NCBI RefSeq assembly: GCF_001189535.1
Contig: NZ_CP012070.1
Location: forward strand, 1,612,001-1,676,000
Source: Arsenicicoccus sp. oral taxon 190
GTDB lineage: Bacteria; Actinomycetota; Actinomycetes; Actinomycetales; Dermatophilaceae
Length of the DNA: 64,000 bases
Reading direction: 5' to 3'
In this document: positions 52,454 through 59,398 of the stretch, one piece after another
How positions within the stretch are numbered: the first letter of the stretch is position 1
Layout of the letters: every line of letters begins with the position of its first letter
Notes under the pieces: model-generated
Databases searched by the model: none
What the model saw: the letters and a program-made list of their open reading frames with translations, nothing else
What the model was told of the DNA's origin: nothing
Position numbers and translations under genes: made by a program

Positions 52454-53062
52454 ATGTCCACCCCGGCCACCCGCACCCCCTCGCGCCCCGCCCCCGCCGG
52501 CCGCGCCCTGACCGCCCGCGACCTCGCCCTCGTCGCGGCCTTCTGCGCGCTGATCGTCGCGCTGGTCCCCGTCAAGGTCCCGGTCGGTGGCGCCGCCCCG
52601 ATCGTCTTGCAGAACCTCGGGATCATGCTCGCCGGGGCGGTCCTCGGCGCCCGCCGCGGCTTCCTCGCCGTGCTGCTCTTCGTGGTGCTCGCCGTCGCTG
52701 GGCTGCCGGTCCTCGCGAGCGGGGTGCGCGGCCTGGCGATCTTCACCGGCCCCACCGTGGGGTTCGTGGTCGGCTACCCGCTGGTGGCGCTCGTGATCGG
52801 CCTGGTGGTGCAGCGGTTCTCGCCGCGACCGCACGTCGCCGCGACGATCGCCGCGTGCCTCCTCGGCGGCATCGTCGTGTCCTACGCGCTCGGCATCCCC
52901 GGGATGGCCTGGCGCTCGGCCAAGCTCGACCTCGCGGGCGCGGCGGCGTTCTCGGCGACCTTCCTGCCCGGTGACCTGGTCAAGGCGGTCGTGGCGGGCG
53001 TCGTCGCGAGCGCCGTCCACACCGCGATCCCCGACCTGCTCGGCCCGGCGCGCCGCCGCTGA
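52454..53062 (+). CDS. bioY: Biotin ECF transporter S component BioY
   Basis: The 202-residue substrate-binding membrane subunit has six helices. Family features: ALVPVKVPVGGAAPIVLQNLGIMLAGAVLGARRG, and PTVGFVVGYPLVALVIG. The ATG at 52454 is set by the leaderless -10. It forms an operon with bioM (40-base gap) and bioN, giving a dedicated rather than shared ECF importer. Confidence 0.92.
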   Translation: MSTPATRTPSRPAPAGRALTARDLALVAAFCALIVALVPVKVPVGGAAPIVLQNLGIMLAGAVLGARRGFLAVLLFVVLAVAGLPVLASGVRGLAIFTGPTVGFVVGYPLVALVIGLVVQRFSPRPHVAATIAACLLGGIVVSYALGIPGMAWRSAKLDLAGAAAFSATFLPGDLVKAVVAGVVASAVHTAIPDLLGPARRR

Positions 53063-53102
53063 CCGGCGCCTCGTCAGGCAGCAGGCGCCCGGCATACGGC
53101 TC

Positions 53103-53795
53103 ATGCCCACCATCCGCATCGACCAGGTCGCGCACTCCTTCGGCGAGCGCCGCGTCCTGGAGCACGTCGACCTCACGATCACCGAGCCGCGCGTGGGCAT
53201 CATCGGCGCCAACGGCTGCGGCAAGTCGACTCTGGCGCGCATGCTCAACGGCCTCGTCCAGCCCACCGAGGGCCGGGTCACCGTCGACGGGCTCGACCCC
53301 GCGCGGGAGGGCGCCGCGGTGCGCCGCAGGGTCGGTTTCACCTTCCCCGACCCGGAGGCGCAGATCGTCATGCCGACGGTCCGGGAGGACGTGGAGTTCT
53401 CGCTGCGTCGCCGACGCGACCTGACCGCCGAGGGCAAGCGGCGGCTGGTCGACGAGGTCCTCGCCCGCTACGCCCTGGCCGACCATGCCGACCACCCGGC
53501 CCACCAGCTCTCCTCCGGCCAGAAGCAGCTGCTCGCCCTCGCCGCCATCCTCGTCACCCGCCCCGACGTGCTCGTCTGCGACGAACCCACCACCCTGCTC
53601 GACCTGCGCCACGCCCACCAGGTCTCCCGGCTCCTCGACACCCTCGACCAGCAGGTCGTGCTCGTCACCCACCACCTGTGGCTGCTCGACGGCTGGGAGC
53701 GGGTCGTCCTGATCGACGGGGGCCGCGTCGCGGCCGACGGCCCGGCTGACGAGGTGGTCCCCTTCTACCGCCGGCTCATGCTCGAGGGCGGCTGA
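53103..53795 (+). CDS. bioM: Biotin ECF transporter ATPase BioM
   Basis: The 230-residue ABC ATPase (CbiO family) has Walker A GANGCGKST, a Q-loop in FTFPDPEAQIVMPT, signature LSSGQKQ, Walker B VLVCDEP and switch histidine in VTHHLWLL. It energises BioYN for biotin uptake. The ATG at 53103 follows bioY by 40 bases; bioN begins one base after its stop. Confidence 0.92.
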   Translation: MPTIRIDQVAHSFGERRVLEHVDLTITEPRVGIIGANGCGKSTLARMLNGLVQPTEGRVTVDGLDPAREGAAVRRRVGFTFPDPEAQIVMPTVREDVEFSLRRRRDLTAEGKRRLVDEVLARYALADHADHPAHQLSSGQKQLLALAAILVTRPDVLVCDEPTTLLDLRHAHQVSRLLDTLDQQVVLVTHHLWLLDGWERVVLIDGGRVAADGPADEVVPFYRRLMLEGG

Positions 53796-53796
53796 G

Positions 53797-54396
53797 GTGC
53801 TCACCGGCGCGTATGCCGACGGCCACACCCTGCTCCACCGGCTCGGCGTCCCGGCCAAGCTGCTGGCGCTCGCGGTGTTCCTGCTCCCCGTGTCCCTGGT
53901 CCCGCGCCCCTGGATGACGGCGCTCTCGGCGCTCGTGGTGCTCGCGACCTACCTGCTCCTCGGCATCCCGCTGCGGCTGGCCTGGGGGGAGGTGCGCCCG
54001 CTGCGGTGGTTCCTGGTGGTGATGGCGCCGTTCCAGTGGTGGAGCGGCGGGTGGGAGGCGGTGGTGGTGACGCTCGGGGGTTTCGTCGTCGCGGTGGCCG
54101 CGGCGGGCCTGGTCACGCTCACCACCCGCGTGTCGGAGATGCTCGACGGGGTGCAGCGACTGGCCCAGCCGCTGCGGCACGTCGGGGTGTCGCCGGAGCG
54201 CGTCGCGCTGACCGTCAGCCTGACCCTGCGCAGCATTCCGGTGGTGCGGGAGCTGCTGGCCGACACCCTGGACGCGCGGCGGGCGCGGGGCCTCGACCGC
54301 TCGGTCCGGGCGGTGGCCACGCCCCTCGTCATACGCACCGTCCGGCACGCCGAACGCGTGGGTGACGCGCTCGCCGCCCGCGGGGTGGACGACTGA
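53797..54396 (+). CDS. bioN: Biotin ECF transporter T component BioN
   Basis: The 199-residue transmembrane coupling subunit has about five helices and the two coupling helices with Ala-Arg-Gly signatures, DARRARGLD and ALAARGVD, which contact the ATPase. It starts at GTG 53797 and completes the bioYMN operon. A GC-rich hairpin follows the stop. Confidence 0.9.
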   Translation: MLTGAYADGHTLLHRLGVPAKLLALAVFLLPVSLVPRPWMTALSALVVLATYLLLGIPLRLAWGEVRPLRWFLVVMAPFQWWSGGWEAVVVTLGGFVVAVAAAGLVTLTTRVSEMLDGVQRLAQPLRHVGVSPERVALTVSLTLRSIPVVRELLADTLDARRARGLDRSVRAVATPLVIRTVRHAERVGDALAARGVDD

Positions 54397-54407
54397 TCGG
54401 GGCAGCG

Positions 54408-54428
54408 GGGCCGGGGGAGGCCCGGCCC
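54408..54428 (+). terminator. GC hairpin after bioN
   Basis: GGGCCGGG (54408-54415) pairs with CCCGGCCC (54421-54428) around GGAGG, 12 bases after the bioN stop. There is no T-run. Confidence 0.45.
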
Positions 54429-54440
54429 GGGCGCCCTCGA

Positions 54441-54446
54441 TAGGGT
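54441..54446 (+). promoter_or_regulatory. Possible -10 box TAGGGT for the phosphofructokinase gene
   Basis: TAGGGT would start a leader of about 55 bases that ends in the strong AGGAGGA ribosome site before the ATG at 54508. Confidence 0.35.
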
Positions 54447-54507
54447 GGAGGTCGCAGAGTCGCGACCGTCATACCTCTCATCCCGCTATCGCAGGAGGAC
54501 CCTCCCG

Positions 54508-55707
54508 ATGACCATCAAGCGCGTTGCCATGCTGACCGCCGGCGGCTACGCCCCCTGCCTGTCCGCCGCCGTCGGTGACCTGATCGAGCGCTACACGGAG
54601 GTGCTGCCCGACGTCGAGCTGATCGGGTACCACCACGGCTACCACGGCGTCCTGGCCGGCAGCTACACGGTCTTCGACGAGGAGACCCGCAAGAACGCGG
54701 GCATCCTGCGAGGCTTCGGCGGCAGCCCGATCGGCAACTCCCGCGTCAAGCTCACCAACGCCAAGAACCTCGTCGAGCGCGGCCTGGTCCAGGAGGGCGA
54801 CAACCCCCTCGAGGTCGCAGCCAACCGCCTCAAGGAGGACGGCGTCGACGTCCTGCACACCATCGGTGGCGACGACACCAACACCACGGCGGCGGACCTC
54901 GCGGCCTACCTGCACGACCAGGGTTACGAGCTGACCGTGGTGGGCCTGCCCAAGACGATCGACAACGACATCGTCCCGATCCGTCAGTCGCTCGGCGCGC
55001 AGACCGCGGCCCAGCAGGCGTCGCTCTTCGCGCAGAACATCATCGCCGAGCACGGCTCCAACCCGCGGATGCTGATCGTGCACGAGGTCATGGGGCGCAA
55101 CTGCGGCTGGCTGACCGCTGCGGCGGCGCGCGACTACATGGAGTGGCACGGGCAGCAGACCTGGCTGCCGCAGGCCGGGCTGACGCCCGAGCGCTGGGCC
55201 ATCCACGGCGTCTACGTCCCCGAGGTCCACATCGACCTGGACGCCGAGGCGGCCCGCCTCAAGGCCGTGATGGACGAGATCGGGTGCGTCAACATCTTCC
55301 TGTCCGAGGGCGCCGGCGTCGACGACATCGTCCAGCAGCTCGAGGCGTCCGGCCAGGAGGTCGCCCGCGACCCCTTCGGCCACGTCAAGCTCGACACGAT
55401 CAACCCGGGCAGCTACTTCGCCAAGGAGTTCGGCGCCAAGATCGAGGCCGAGAAGACCATGGTGCAGAAGTCCGGCTACTTCTCCCGCTCGGCCAAGGCC
55501 AACGACGCCGACCTGGCGCTGATCAAGCAGATGTGCGACGTGGCCGTCGAGGCGGCCCAGGCCGGCACCCCCGGCGTCGTCGGGCACGACGAGGAGCGTG
55601 GGGACGAGCTGCGCGTCATCGAGTTCCCGCGCATCGCGGGGCACAAGGCGTTCGACGCGTCGCAGGACTGGTTCCAGGGGCTGCTGCGGCAGATCGGCCA
55701 GGCCTGA
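54508..55707 (+). CDS. pfp: Pyrophosphate-dependent phosphofructokinase
   Basis: The 399-residue enzyme phosphorylates fructose 6-phosphate reversibly using pyrophosphate. The nucleotide-site loop reads GGDDTNTTA, where the second Asp blocks ATP (ATP enzymes have GGDGS). The catalytic segment is GLPKTIDNDI, with the lysine typical of PPi users. Other landmarks are VHEVMGRNCGWLTAAAA and the C-terminal KSGYFSRSAKA. ATG at 54508 follows AGGAGGA; the frame is open to 54445 but without a good start. Confidence 0.92.
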   Translation: MTIKRVAMLTAGGYAPCLSAAVGDLIERYTEVLPDVELIGYHHGYHGVLAGSYTVFDEETRKNAGILRGFGGSPIGNSRVKLTNAKNLVERGLVQEGDNPLEVAANRLKEDGVDVLHTIGGDDTNTTAADLAAYLHDQGYELTVVGLPKTIDNDIVPIRQSLGAQTAAQQASLFAQNIIAEHGSNPRMLIVHEVMGRNCGWLTAAAARDYMEWHGQQTWLPQAGLTPERWAIHGVYVPEVHIDLDAEAARLKAVMDEIGCVNIFLSEGAGVDDIVQQLEASGQEVARDPFGHVKLDTINPGSYFAKEFGAKIEAEKTMVQKSGYFSRSAKANDADLALIKQMCDVAVEAAQAGTPGVVGHDEERGDELRVIEFPRIAGHKAFDASQDWFQGLLRQIGQA

Positions 55708-55720
55708 CCCCAGCCCCTTT

Positions 55721-55776
55721 CTCGGGTTGCCCACCCAATCTCGCCTTGTAAGGCGAGACTGGGTGGGCAACCCGAG
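55721..55776. repeat. 56-bp palindromic repeat, copy 1
   Basis: Two 28-base halves (55721-55748 and 55749-55776) are inverted copies with two imperfect pairs. The core is TCTCGCCTTGTAAGGCGAGA; the outer arms are GGGTTGCCCACCCA and its complement. It begins 13 bases after the phosphofructokinase stop. Copies 2 and 3 are at 56894 and 58084. Confidence 0.85.
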
Positions 55777-55885
55777 ATCGGTTATCCACAGGGCGGATGG
55801 CGCTCGACGGGTTTAGCGCGCGGCACCATCCACAGGTGAGGAGGGGCCCCTAGTCAGGGCCGCGGTTGGCGGGCACCGTGCAGCC

Positions 55886-56875
55886 ATGATCGTCCCGCCC
55901 GAGCTCGCCGCTCTCCCCGCCTTCCGCACCGCCGACGCCCGCGCCGTCGGCCTCACCGACCGCGACCTTGCCACGGCGTCCACCGCTCGTGAGATCTGGC
56001 AGGTGCGCCGCGGGTGGTGGTCGGCCAGGGCACCGAAGTGGCCCACCGAGCGCCACCTCGTCCGCACCTACGCCGAGGCCGCAGACCGGCCCTACGCCGT
56101 GCCGAGCCACTGGTCCGGGGCGGTCGTCGCCGGCGTGCCGGTCCACCAGCCGCAGCTGCAGCGAGTGCACCTGCGCCGCATCGACCGAGGTCGGGCGCAG
56201 ACCAGACGACACCTGACCCTTCACCTCGGTGTGGAGGGTGCCCCTGTGCGCGAGCTCGCGCTGCCGGGCTCGCTGCCGCGCGAGATGTTCGCGCTGGGCG
56301 CCCTGGGGATGGTCGTAGCCGACCTGGCGAGGGTGGCGGTCGAGCTGACGCAGATGTGCCCTGTCTCGGGGCTGATGACCTGCGACTGGCTCCTCCATCG
56401 CGGGGTGCTGACCATGGCTGACCTCGAAGGGTGGGAGGAGCGGTTGCGGGGGGAGCAGGGGGCCTATCAGGTGTGGCCGGTGATGAGGCTGGTCGACGGG
56501 CTGCGTGAGTCACCCGGAGAGTCCTGGGCGGCCTGGGTCTGCCACGCGCTGGGCTATCGGCTGGAGTCGCAGGTGCAGGTCGTGACCCTGTCGGGGGTGC
56601 GCCGTCTCGACCTTGCCCTGGAGGGGGAGTGGGTGGCACTCGAGTACGACGGGCAGGGCAAGTACGCGGAGGGGGACGACGAGGACGGGGTGAACTCGGT
56701 GCTGCTGGCGGAGAAGGAGCGCGAGGACGACGTCCGGGACGAGGAGTGGGAGGTCGTGCGCCTCACGAAGCGGCGACTCGCCCGGCCGTGGGAGGTGCAG
56801 CAGCGCATCGAGAAGGCGCGTCGTCGAGCCCGGATCCGGCACGGGACGGCCCGCCGCCCGCCGCGGGGTGGCTGA
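55886..56875 (+). CDS. AbiEi/DUF559-like protein with PD-(D/E)xK-type C-terminal domain
   Basis: The 329-residue protein has an N-terminal DNA-binding-like region (ARAVGLTDRDLATAS through IWQVRRGWW), reminiscent of AbiEi antitoxins. The C-terminal domain shows RRLDLALEGEWVALEYDGQGKY. The D, E/D and K spacing resembles Vsr/DUF559-type nuclease folds, followed by KEREDDVRDEEWEVVRLTKRRL. No toxin partner lies next to it. Function is unknown; DNA binding or nicking is plausible. It sits between palindrome copies 1 and 2. Confidence 0.6.
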   Translation: MIVPPELAALPAFRTADARAVGLTDRDLATASTAREIWQVRRGWWSARAPKWPTERHLVRTYAEAADRPYAVPSHWSGAVVAGVPVHQPQLQRVHLRRIDRGRAQTRRHLTLHLGVEGAPVRELALPGSLPREMFALGALGMVVADLARVAVELTQMCPVSGLMTCDWLLHRGVLTMADLEGWEERLRGEQGAYQVWPVMRLVDGLRESPGESWAAWVCHALGYRLESQVQVVTLSGVRRLDLALEGEWVALEYDGQGKYAEGDDEDGVNSVLLAEKEREDDVRDEEWEVVRLTKRRLARPWEVQQRIEKARRRARIRHGTARRPPRGG

Positions 56876-56893
56876 CCCCACCCCCCTCCCAAT

Positions 56894-56949
56894 CTCAGGT
56901 TGCCTACGCCATCTCGCCCTACAAGGCGAGATGGCGTAGGCAACCTGAG
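56894..56949. repeat. 56-bp palindromic repeat, copy 2
   Basis: Halves 56894-56921 and 56922-56949 pair along almost their full length. The outer arm is GGTTGCCTACGCCA, different from copy 1 but changed on both sides so pairing is kept. It begins 18 bases after the DUF559-like gene's stop. Confidence 0.85.
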
Positions 56950-56958
56950 CTTGAGTAA

Positions 56959-57005
56959 GTAGGGTGACTGTGTAGACAGACTGACTAGGTAGGGATACTG
57001 TCTAG
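56959..57005 (+). promoter_or_regulatory. Leaderless padR promoter with overlapping direct and inverted repeats
   Basis: A -35 TAGACA (56973-56978) and -10 TACTGT (56996-57001) are 17 bases apart; the -10 ends six bases before the ATG at 57008. GTAGGG-N2-ACTGT-N-TAG occurs at 56959-56975 and again at 56989-57005, 30 bases apart. TAGACAG (56973-56979) and CTGTCTA (56998-57004) are inverted copies covering both boxes, a layout expected for self-repression by PadR. Confidence 0.6.
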
Positions 57006-57007
57006 GG

Positions 57008-57343
57008 ATGGCGCACCAACCCTGGCCCAGCGAGTGGCTCCGCGGACTCCTCACCCTGGCGGTCCTGCGCGTCCTCGGTGACGGGCCGACCTACGGCTAT
57101 GCCATCGCCACGACACTCGAGCAGCACGGTTTCGGGGCGATCAAGGGCGGCACGCTCTACCCGTTGCTCAGCCGACTCGAAGCGGCCGGTCACGTCACCA
57201 CCGAGTGGTGCCAGGGGGAGTCCGGCCCGGGCCGCAAGTACTTCCAGCTCACCGCTGCCGGGTCTGCCGAGCTCGACCAGCAACGCACCTTGTGGCGTGA
57301 GTTCGCTACGCACACAACGACATTCATCTCCGAGGGGGAGTAG
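57008..57343 (+). CDS. PadR-family transcriptional regulator
   Basis: The 111-residue winged-helix protein matches the PadR family, short PadR-s2 form: LTLAVLRVLGDGPTYGYAI, then TLYPLLSRLEAAGHVTTEW, the wing GPGRKYFQLT, and a short C-terminal dimer helix. It likely represses its own operon with the membrane protein downstream, in response to cell-envelope stress or a drug; the signal is unknown. Confidence 0.92.
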   Translation: MAHQPWPSEWLRGLLTLAVLRVLGDGPTYGYAIATTLEQHGFGAIKGGTLYPLLSRLEAAGHVTTEWCQGESGPGRKYFQLTAAGSAELDQQRTLWREFATHTTTFISEGE

Positions 57344-57351
57344 TGAGGACC

Positions 57352-58068
57352 ATGGACAAGCGCGACCGACGATGGATCGACGAGATGGTGGTGGAGCTGC
57401 GTCTGCAGGACATCAAGGGCGGGGTGATCGGCGATGCGGTCACCTCGGTCGAGACGCACCTCGCCGAGAGCGGGGAGTCGGCGCAGGAGACTTTCGGCGA
57501 CCCGCGCGAGTATGCCCGCTCGCTGACCTTCACCGAGGCCCAGCGCGAGCGGATGGCTCCAGCGGACTGGGCGATGGCTATCGGTCCCTCCCTCGTCGGT
57601 CTTGCGGGGCTGACGCTGAGCACGGCTGCCGTGAGGGCCTACCGCCTGGGCACCGACGTCGCCGTGTCCGTCGGTGAGCTCGCGACGCTGGTGCTGCTCG
57701 TCGGCGTCGTGATGCTCGTGGCCCGGCGCCTGCGCCCCATCCTGGAGCGGCCCTTCGTCGGGGTGCTCGCCATCACGGTCGCCGTGGCGGTGATGGCGGC
57801 GACCGCGGTCTTGCTGCGCGAGCCCGCCGTGCATCTGCCGCGCGCCCTCGCCGCTGCTGTCGCTGTGGCCCTCTTGGTGGGCGGGGCCATCGTGGCTCAG
57901 CGAGTCTCCCCGCGACTGACCGACCCGGTGATCGATCCGCGCGACGGGCGAGACCGCTATGGGTCACCCCGAGGCGAGGCGGCTGGGCGTGCGTTGGCCG
58001 GTGCGTCCGGCTGGCTGATCCTGCTCGTCGCAGTGCTGCTCGGCCTGCTGACGTGGTTCACGGCCTGA
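57352..58068 (+). CDS. HAAS-domain membrane protein, PadR partner
   Basis: The 238-residue protein has an N-terminal helical HAAS/DUF1700-like region (MVVELRLQDIKGGVIGDAV through FGDPREYARSL), then six hydrophobic helices. Such proteins are commonly paired with PadR regulators and may act as anti-regulator or transport-linked sensors. The chosen ATG at 57352 has GAGGA before it; a GTG at 57343 overlapping the padR stop is an alternative. Confidence 0.75.
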   Translation: MDKRDRRWIDEMVVELRLQDIKGGVIGDAVTSVETHLAESGESAQETFGDPREYARSLTFTEAQRERMAPADWAMAIGPSLVGLAGLTLSTAAVRAYRLGTDVAVSVGELATLVLLVGVVMLVARRLRPILERPFVGVLAITVAVAVMAATAVLLREPAVHLPRALAAAVAVALLVGGAIVAQRVSPRLTDPVIDPRDGRDRYGSPRGEAAGRALAGASGWLILLVAVLLGLLTWFTA

Positions 58069-58083
58069 CCGGCTCCCCCTACT

Positions 58084-58139
58084 CGCGGGTTGCCTACGCC
58101 ATCTCGCCTTACAAGGCGAGATGGCGTAGGCAACCCGAG
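58084..58139. repeat. 56-bp palindromic repeat, copy 3
   Basis: Halves 58084-58111 and 58112-58139 pair with two mismatches. It shares the TACGCCATCTCGCC arm with copy 2 and the GGGTTGCC outer part with copy 1. It begins 15 bases after the membrane-protein stop. Confidence 0.85.
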
Positions 58140-58192
58140 AGTAGGTAGGGGTGAGGCGGTGAGCCAGGTGGGGACTCGGCGGCGGTGCTCGC

Positions 58193-58198
58193 TAGCGT
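58193..58198 (+). promoter_or_regulatory. -10 box TAGCGT, leaderless start for the aminotransferase
   Basis: TAGCGT ends six bases before the ATG at 58205; no ribosome site is present. Confidence 0.45.
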
Positions 58199-58204
58199 GC
58201 TGTC

Positions 58205-59398
58205 ATGAGCAGACTGAGTGCCCGTGGCCAGGTCCCGCCCTTTCACGTCATGGAGGTCATGAAGGTCGCCGCCCGGCGTCAGCTCACGCACGGTGACGTG
58301 ATCGGGCTGCACGTCGGTCAGCCCAGCACGGGTGCACCTCGGGCCGCGCGGGACGCCGCGATCGCCGCCATCGACGGCCAGGTGCTCGGCTACACCGAGG
58401 CCGTGGGGAACCTCGCTCTGCGAGAGGCCATCTGCGAGCACTACGCCGCGGCATACGACCTCGAGGTCCATCCGGGCCAGGTGATCCTCACGACGGGGAG
58501 CAGCGGAGGGTTCACGGCGCTGTTCCTCGCGGCCTTCGAGGCCGGTGACGAGGTCGTCGTGACGCGCCCCGGCTACCCGGCCTATCGCAACACCCTGGAG
58601 GCCCTGGGCTGTCGCGTCGTGGACCTCGACTGCGGCCCCGAGACGGCCTACCAGCCTACCGTGGTGATGCTCGAGGCGCTCCCGACGCCGCCGGCCGGCC
58701 TGATCCTGGCGAGCCCCGCCAACCCCACGGGCACGGTCGTGCCCGCCGACGAGCTCGCCGCGATCGCTCGCTGGTGCGCTGAGCATGATTGTCTGTTGGC
58801 GAGTGATGAGATCTATCACGGGATCTCGTATGCCGGCGCGCACCCGACCACGGCGTGGAGCACCTCCCGCGCGGCCGCCGTCGTCGGCAGCTTCTCCAAG
58901 TACTTCTCCATGACCGGCTGGCGGCTCGGCTGGATGCTGCTGCCCGACCACCTGTTGCGGCCGGTCGAGCTGCTGCTGGGCAACCTCAACCTGTGCCCGC
59001 CCGCCGTCAGCCAGGCCGCCGCCGTCGGGGCGCTCACGCTGGCCGCGCAGGTCGAGCTGCGTTCGCACGTCGAGCGTTACGCCCACAACCGGGACCTCGT
59101 GCTGCAGCGGCTGCCGGAGCTCGGCGTGCACGACCAGGTGCCGCCGTCGGGGGCGTTCTACGCCTGGTGCGACATCGCCCACCTGACCGACGACTCGGTC
59201 GCCTGGTGCACGGCGGTCATGGATCGCACCGGCGTCGCCCTCACCCCGGGGGTGGACTTCGCTCCCAGCCGACCGGGCGGCGACCCGGCGCTGGACGGCA
59301 GCCACTTCGTGCGGATCTCCTACGCCGGCAGCGCGGCCGACGTCACCGAGGGCTTCGACCGGCTGGCTGCCTACGTCGCCGGCGGTCGCTGCTCGTAG
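58205..59398 (+). CDS. Class I/II pyridoxal-phosphate aminotransferase
   Basis: The 397-residue enzyme is a fold-type I aminotransferase of the AspC family. Visible: GLHVGQPSTGAP, LTTGSSGGFTALFLAAF, SPANPTGTV, SDEIYHGISY, the PLP lysine K232 in SFSKYFSMTGWRLGW, and the C-terminal substrate Arg in FVRISYAGS. Specificity cannot be assigned. The last 28 bases overlap the converging glycoside hydrolase gene. Confidence 0.9.
   Translation: MSRLSARGQVPPFHVMEVMKVAARRQLTHGDVIGLHVGQPSTGAPRAARDAAIAAIDGQVLGYTEAVGNLALREAICEHYAAAYDLEVHPGQVILTTGSSGGFTALFLAAFEAGDEVVVTRPGYPAYRNTLEALGCRVVDLDCGPETAYQPTVVMLEALPTPPAGLILASPANPTGTVVPADELAAIARWCAEHDCLLASDEIYHGISYAGAHPTTAWSTSRAAAVVGSFSKYFSMTGWRLGWMLLPDHLLRPVELLLGNLNLCPPAVSQAAAVGALTLAAQVELRSHVERYAHNRDLVLQRLPELGVHDQVPPSGAFYAWCDIAHLTDDSVAWCTAVMDRTGVALTPGVDFAPSRPGGDPALDGSHFVRISYAGSAADVTEGFDRLAAYVAGGRCS

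Noticed and set aside
54397..54507. Riboswitch before the phosphofructokinase gene
   Set aside because: The region holds a GC hairpin ending bioYMN, a -10-like box and a ribosome site, but no recognisable aptamer core.
55721..58139. CRISPR array
   Set aside because: The repeats are palindromes about 1.2 kb apart with genes between them, not regularly spaced direct repeats, and no cas genes are present.
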